The notes under the pieces are model-generated. The model was given only the letters and a program-made list of their open reading frames with translations, had not been told where the DNA came from and did not search any database. 17,609 nucleotides of DNA, from contig JBJEDU010000034.1 of assembly GCA_051872395.1 (NCBI GenBank), positions 1 to 17,609 of the forward strand, read 5' to 3'. Shown in pieces: positions 15,488-17,609 of this stretch. The translations under genes and the position numbers were made by a program. Numbering within the stretch: position 1 is the first letter of the stretch; the number at the start of each line of letters is the position of its first letter. This DNA is from JBJEDU01 sp051872395. GTDB lineage: Bacteria; Bacillota_I; Bacilli_A; RFN20; CAG-826.

Positions 15488-15534
15488 ATAAACACCCTCA
15501 TAAATATGTTATCAAAAGTACTATTTTTATTAAA

Positions 15535-15558
15535 GGACACATAATTAAATATGTGTCC
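15535..15558. promoter_or_regulatory. Perfect GGACACATA inverted repeat before the DUF2238-like gene
   Basis: GGACACATA (15535-15543) and TATGTGTCC (15550-15558) are perfect 9-base arms with a 6-base AT spacer, 24 bases in all. It is not needed as a terminator, since a strong one lies at 15680-15700. It resembles the repeat at 10169-10188, sharing TGTGTCCATTT on the plus strand. Best read as an operator for the minus-strand gene at 14711-15487. Confidence 0.5.
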
Positions 15559-15583
15559 ATTTAAAACAATATATTCAAAAATG

Positions 15584-15624
15584 CTTGTTAAAGATAAACT
15601 GACTATTAATTATCTAAAAACAAG
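15584..15624. other. Inverted repeat in the 230-base gap upstream of the DUF2238-like gene
   Basis: CTTGTT (15584-15589) and AGATAA (15592-15597) can pair with TTATCT (15610-15615) and AACAAG (15619-15624), giving a stem with an internal loop. It has no T run on either side and no gene of its own. The rest of the gap (15488-15717) holds only the palindrome and the terminator listed separately. Confidence 0.3.
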
Positions 15625-15679
15625 TTTATTAATTATCGCTACCAAAATTAAAAAATGCAACTTATTCATAACTAAAAAA

Positions 15680-15700
15680 CCTCCATCATAATGATGGAGG
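15680..15700 (-). terminator. Strong terminator of the MerR/GyrI-like regulator
   Basis: CCTCCATCAT (15680-15689) and ATGATGGAGG (15691-15700) form a perfect 10-base inverted repeat around one base. On the minus strand TTTTTT follows directly. It lies 17 bases past the stop of the regulator. Confidence 0.88.
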
Positions 15701-15717
15701 TCAAAATCAATGAGCAA

Positions 15718-16521
15718 TTATTTAATTGGCACTTGAATTTCAGTTAACCAATCTTGAGGATTATCTTTATTCCAAATCCCATCGATATAACATTCCCTTG
15801 GAAAATCAATAATTTCTAATTTATTTTCTTCAATATATTTCATTATCTTAGCATATGATTTTCCTAATTCGTCATAAGCACCTTTATGATAAATACAAAT
15901 ACACTTTGTTTCAGGAACATCTTTGAATTTAATATTCTCATTTTCCTTAAATGGAACATCTTCTTTAATGACGGCTTGAGAGTATCTAATTTTGATATTT
16001 TTCTCTTTATATTCGCCATCTAAATAATTGACATAGCAATAATCAGGATCAACACATTTAATGTTTGGATTAAGACTTAAACATTCCATTCCAGAATCAA
16101 CGATAAATTCTGATGTCTTACTGTAGTCTTTAATTGTTCCTTCTTTAAAATAAACATAACACGCATGTATTACCTTCTCAAAAATCTCTTCATGCATCAC
16201 ATTTTCCTCCAATAAATAATTTATTTTGGAGAGCTTGTTATAGTTTTCAAAAATGGTATGCTCTAATTCATCTTTTTTATTTCTAAGTAATTCAGTTAAG
16301 GATTTATTTTCAATGATGATTTGTTTTATTTCATCGATGGTTAATCCAATCTGTTTTAAAGACACGATTCGAGATAATTCTATTAATTGATTGGTCTCAT
16401 AATATCGGTAACCCGTGTATGCATCCACGTGTTTTGGAATTAAGATTCCCTCTTTTTCATAATATCTCAGTGCCTTTATTGTTACTTTTGATAGTTTAGA
16501 GAAATCACCTATTTTTAACAC
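15718..16521 (-). CDS. MerR-family regulator with a GyrI-like ligand-binding domain
   Basis: 267 residues. The winged helix-turn-helix covers about 2-70 (KIGDFSKLSKVTIKALRYYE, then GYRYY), a long linker helix about 75-115, and a GyrI-like/BmrR-type effector domain about 120-267 with CICIYHKGAYDELGKSYAKI and the C-terminal WLTEIQVPI. This is the layout of multidrug-sensing BmrR/BltR-type activators. The start is GTG at 16519-16521, seven bases after GGAGG; a longer frame from 16572 would begin inside the -35 box and is ruled out. Its own promoter is of the MerR type, so it probably activates itself on binding a hydrophobic or cationic ligand. No efflux gene is adjacent, so its main target is not visible here. 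Confidence 0.9.
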   Translation of the reverse strand: MLKIGDFSKLSKVTIKALRYYEKEGILIPKHVDAYTGYRYYETNQLIELSRIVSLKQIGLTIDEIKQIIIENKSLTELLRNKKDELEHTIFENYNKLSKINYLLEENVMHEEIFEKVIHACYVYFKEGTIKDYSKTSEFIVDSGMECLSLNPNIKCVDPDYCYVNYLDGEYKEKNIKIRYSQAVIKEDVPFKENENIKFKDVPETKCICIYHKGAYDELGKSYAKIMKYIEENKLEIIDFPRECYIDGIWNKDNPQDWLTEIQVPIK

Positions 16522-16540
16522 TATTTTGCCTCCGAAGTTA

Positions 16541-16572
16541 TTTATACACCTTACCCTAAAGGGGAGAGTCAA
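16541..16572 (-). promoter_or_regulatory. MerR-type autoregulated promoter
   Basis: On the minus strand TTGACT (16567-16572) is followed after 19 bases by GTATAA or after 20 by TATAAA (16541-16547). The spacer carries an imperfect dyad, CTCTCCCC against AGGGTAAGG, the GC-rich type seen at promoters of multidrug-sensing MerR proteins. The start point would fall almost on the ribosome binding site, giving a nearly leaderless but SD-bearing message. Confidence 0.78.
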
Positions 16573-16617
16573 TACATTTTTTATATCTTTTTTATTTTAC
16601 GAGTTTTTAAAATAAAT

Positions 16618-16635
16618 AATTTGATTTTTCAAATT
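16618..16635 (-). terminator. Weak hairpin at the end of the hydrolase gene
   Basis: AATTTGA (16618-16624) and TCAAATT (16629-16635) are perfect arms that include the hydrolase stop. On the minus strand AT-rich sequence with TTATTTATTTT follows. It is short and AT-only apart from one G-C pair, so it is doubtful. Confidence 0.3.
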
Positions 16636-17228
16636 AAATTCTTCATCCAATCATCAAGAAATTTCATTTGTTTTTCAGTATGAAACCAATGTTCTCCACC
16701 TTCCATAATAGTAAGAGTAGCCCCAATATGTTTTGAAAAGGATGTTATCGTGTTTAAAGGAGTTAAATTGTCATTTTCACCATATAAAATATGAGTAGGA
16801 ATATTCCACTTAATTAAATTATTACGAACATAACAAAGATATTCCCATGATAATGTTTCTCCATAATTGGTCACTATTTCTTTTTTGTTGCATAGTTCTT
16901 GTTCGCTAACATTTGACCAATTCATCATATCCATAATTAATTTTTCCATATTAACAATTGAGGAAATGAAAAAAGCTTTAGTAATCTTTTTATTTGATAA
17001 GCCATTCATTGAGAGGAACGCTCCAAGACTATTCGCTATTAAAATGATAGAATCATATCCCACACTTACTAAATCAAAATAATCGGAAAATTCTTTTTTT
17101 GCATTCCATGGATTTTGTGATTTATAGTCAAAGCCAATAACGTCAGAATCTACAAATAAAGATTGATAGTGTTTTGCTTCATCACCACTACCGCCTTTAC
17201 CATGCACATATAGGACTAATTGTTTCAT
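16629..17228 (-). CDS. Small alpha/beta hydrolase
   Basis: 199 residues, cytoplasmic, a single alpha/beta-hydrolase domain without lid insert. The oxyanion region is YVHGKGGSG (7-15). The nucleophile is S67 in IANSLGAF, where the usual first glycine of GxSxG is A65. The acid is probably D153 in YGENDNLTP, and the histidine H180 in GGEHWFHTE. It is probably an esterase or thioesterase; the substrate is unknown. The start chosen is ATG at 17226-17228, about nine bases after GAGG; an in-frame TTG 15 bases upstream overlaps the ribosome site. The stop is TGA, unusual among its neighbours, and argues for the standard code. It stands upstream of the MerR gene, separated by that gene's own promoter. 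Confidence 0.88.
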   Translation of the reverse strand: MKQLVLYVHGKGGSGDEAKHYQSLFVDSDVIGFDYKSQNPWNAKKEFSDYFDLVSVGYDSIILIANSLGAFLSMNGLSNKKITKAFFISSIVNMEKLIMDMMNWSNVSEQELCNKKEIVTNYGETLSWEYLCYVRNNLIKWNIPTHILYGENDNLTPLNTITSFSKHIGATLTIMEGGEHWFHTEKQMKFLDDWMKNLI

Positions 17229-17302
17229 TATGTTTTTCCTCAAATAATTCTATATTGTTTATGCTTTTTTCAGTAGTTTTCTTATAAAAGTATGATTAGG
17301 GA

Positions 17303-17316
17303 CACTCCAAAGAGTG
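17303..17316. other. Short hairpin in the gap before the hydrolase
   Basis: CACTC (17303-17307) pairs with GAGTG (17312-17316) with a 4-base loop, 28 bases downstream of the MGMT-like stop on the minus strand. No T run follows, so it is a poor terminator. The rest of 17244-17343 holds nothing else I can support. Confidence 0.25.
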
Positions 17317-17343
17317 CATTAATTAAAATGGATAATTTGTAAT

Positions 17344-17609
17344 TTATAACATTTTATATTCATCTAAGTTAACTTTATAATTAATGACAATTATCCCATC
17401 TTTCTCTAACTTTTCCTTTTGTTTTTCTATACCACCAAAAGCAAATTTTTTTGATAAATTTCCTTTACTATCAACAACTTTATAACACGGATATTTATTT
17501 TCATCCGGGTTATTATGAAGAATATTTCCGACAAATCTTGCCAATTTTTTATTCCCCAAATATTCTGCTATTTGTCCATAAGTTACTACTTTACCTTTTG
17601 GGATTGTTC
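17344..17609 (-). CDS. MGMT-family DNA repair/alkyltransferase-like protein, N-terminus beyond the window
   Basis: The gene is open to the right edge; 87 complete codons are visible. It is the DNA-binding domain of the O6-methylguanine methyltransferase family: IPKGKVVTYGQIAEYLG at the start, then the helix-turn-helix with the arginine finger ARFVG, then NPDENKYPCYKVVDSKGNLS. The active-site cysteine is present, but the usual PCHRV is PCYKV, so the histidine of the catalytic relay is a tyrosine. The visible part fits the small, roughly 100-residue proteins lacking the N-terminal domain. It may repair alkylated bases directly or act like alkyltransferase-like proteins that flag damage for excision repair. 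Confidence 0.9.
   Translation of the reverse strand, partial: TIPKGKVVTYGQIAEYLGNKKLARFVGNILHNNPDENKYPCYKVVDSKGNLSKKFAFGGIEKQKEKLEKDGIIVINYKVNLDEYKML

Noticed and set aside
15581..15691. Plus-strand mini-frame of 36 codons
   Set aside because: It has no Shine-Dalgarno sequence and runs into the stem of the MerR terminator; most likely chance.
16522..16572. Longer N-terminus for the MerR/GyrI-like regulator
   Set aside because: The added 17 residues would overlap the -35 box and the operator; GTG at 16519-16521 has an ideal GGAGG and starts at the conserved MerR beginning.
16629..16631. TGA read as tryptophan (Mollicute code 4)
   Set aside because: All tryptophans in recognisable motifs are TGG, no TGA occurs inside a conserved gene, and the hydrolase ends naturally at this TGA at the expected family length.

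Overview
The window is very AT-rich and codes in the ordinary bacterial way: strong AGGAGG-type ribosome binding sites, ATG, GTG and TTG starts, tryptophan always TGG, and one gene apparently ending in TGA. Tightly packed genes, heavy use of TTA, AAA and ATT codons and the protein types point to a low-GC Bacillota, probably an uncultured Bacilli/Erysipelotrichia-like lineage near the Mollicutes but using code 11. I see no phage, plasmid, CRISPR array or intact insertion sequence.

Left end (1-2050): a minus-strand operon (flavodoxin, then aldo/keto reductase) diverges from a small MerR regulator. The shared promoter region has the textbook MerR layout, a dyad inside a 19-base spacer. The regulator keeps a cysteine at the place used by aldehyde-sensing AdhR/NmlR proteins, so this reads as a carbonyl-stress module. 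Next comes a tRNA patch on the minus strand (2091-2623): Gly(CCC), Val(GAC) and Thr(CGT), with recognisable promoters and terminators and an unexplained stretch of about 210 bases (2215-2427).

Centre-left (2751-8540): a glutamine-dependent NAD synthetase on the minus strand carries an extra N-terminal domain resembling Phd/YefM antitoxins. It diverges from a two-gene heterodimeric ABC exporter. The space between them holds a 25-base near-perfect palindrome overlapping the exporter's likely -35 box and lying next to the nadE start. I read this as possible self-regulation of NAD synthesis by a DNA-binding domain fused to the enzyme. It is the most unusual feature of the window.

Centre (8552-10739): a minus-strand operon of a two-helix membrane protein, a TetR regulator and a six-helix membrane protein. 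The TetR gene is broken by one extra base in a run of nine A; without it the regulator would be a normal 191 residues and would overlap the next gene. Upstream lie an iron-sulfur-flavoprotein-like oxidoreductase gene and, divergent from it, a small hypothetical gene.

Right (11136-17609), all minus strand: an 1161-residue cytoplasmic protein (BspA-like leucine-rich repeats, long charged coiled coil, serine linker, one Sel1-like repeat, unknown C-terminal domain), a YjdF/DUF2238-like membrane protein, a MerR regulator with a GyrI-like ligand domain and its own MerR-type promoter, a small alpha/beta hydrolase, and an MGMT-like DNA repair protein cut by the window edge. A palindrome of the GGACACA type occurs before both the TetR operon and the DUF2238-like gene and may be a shared operator.
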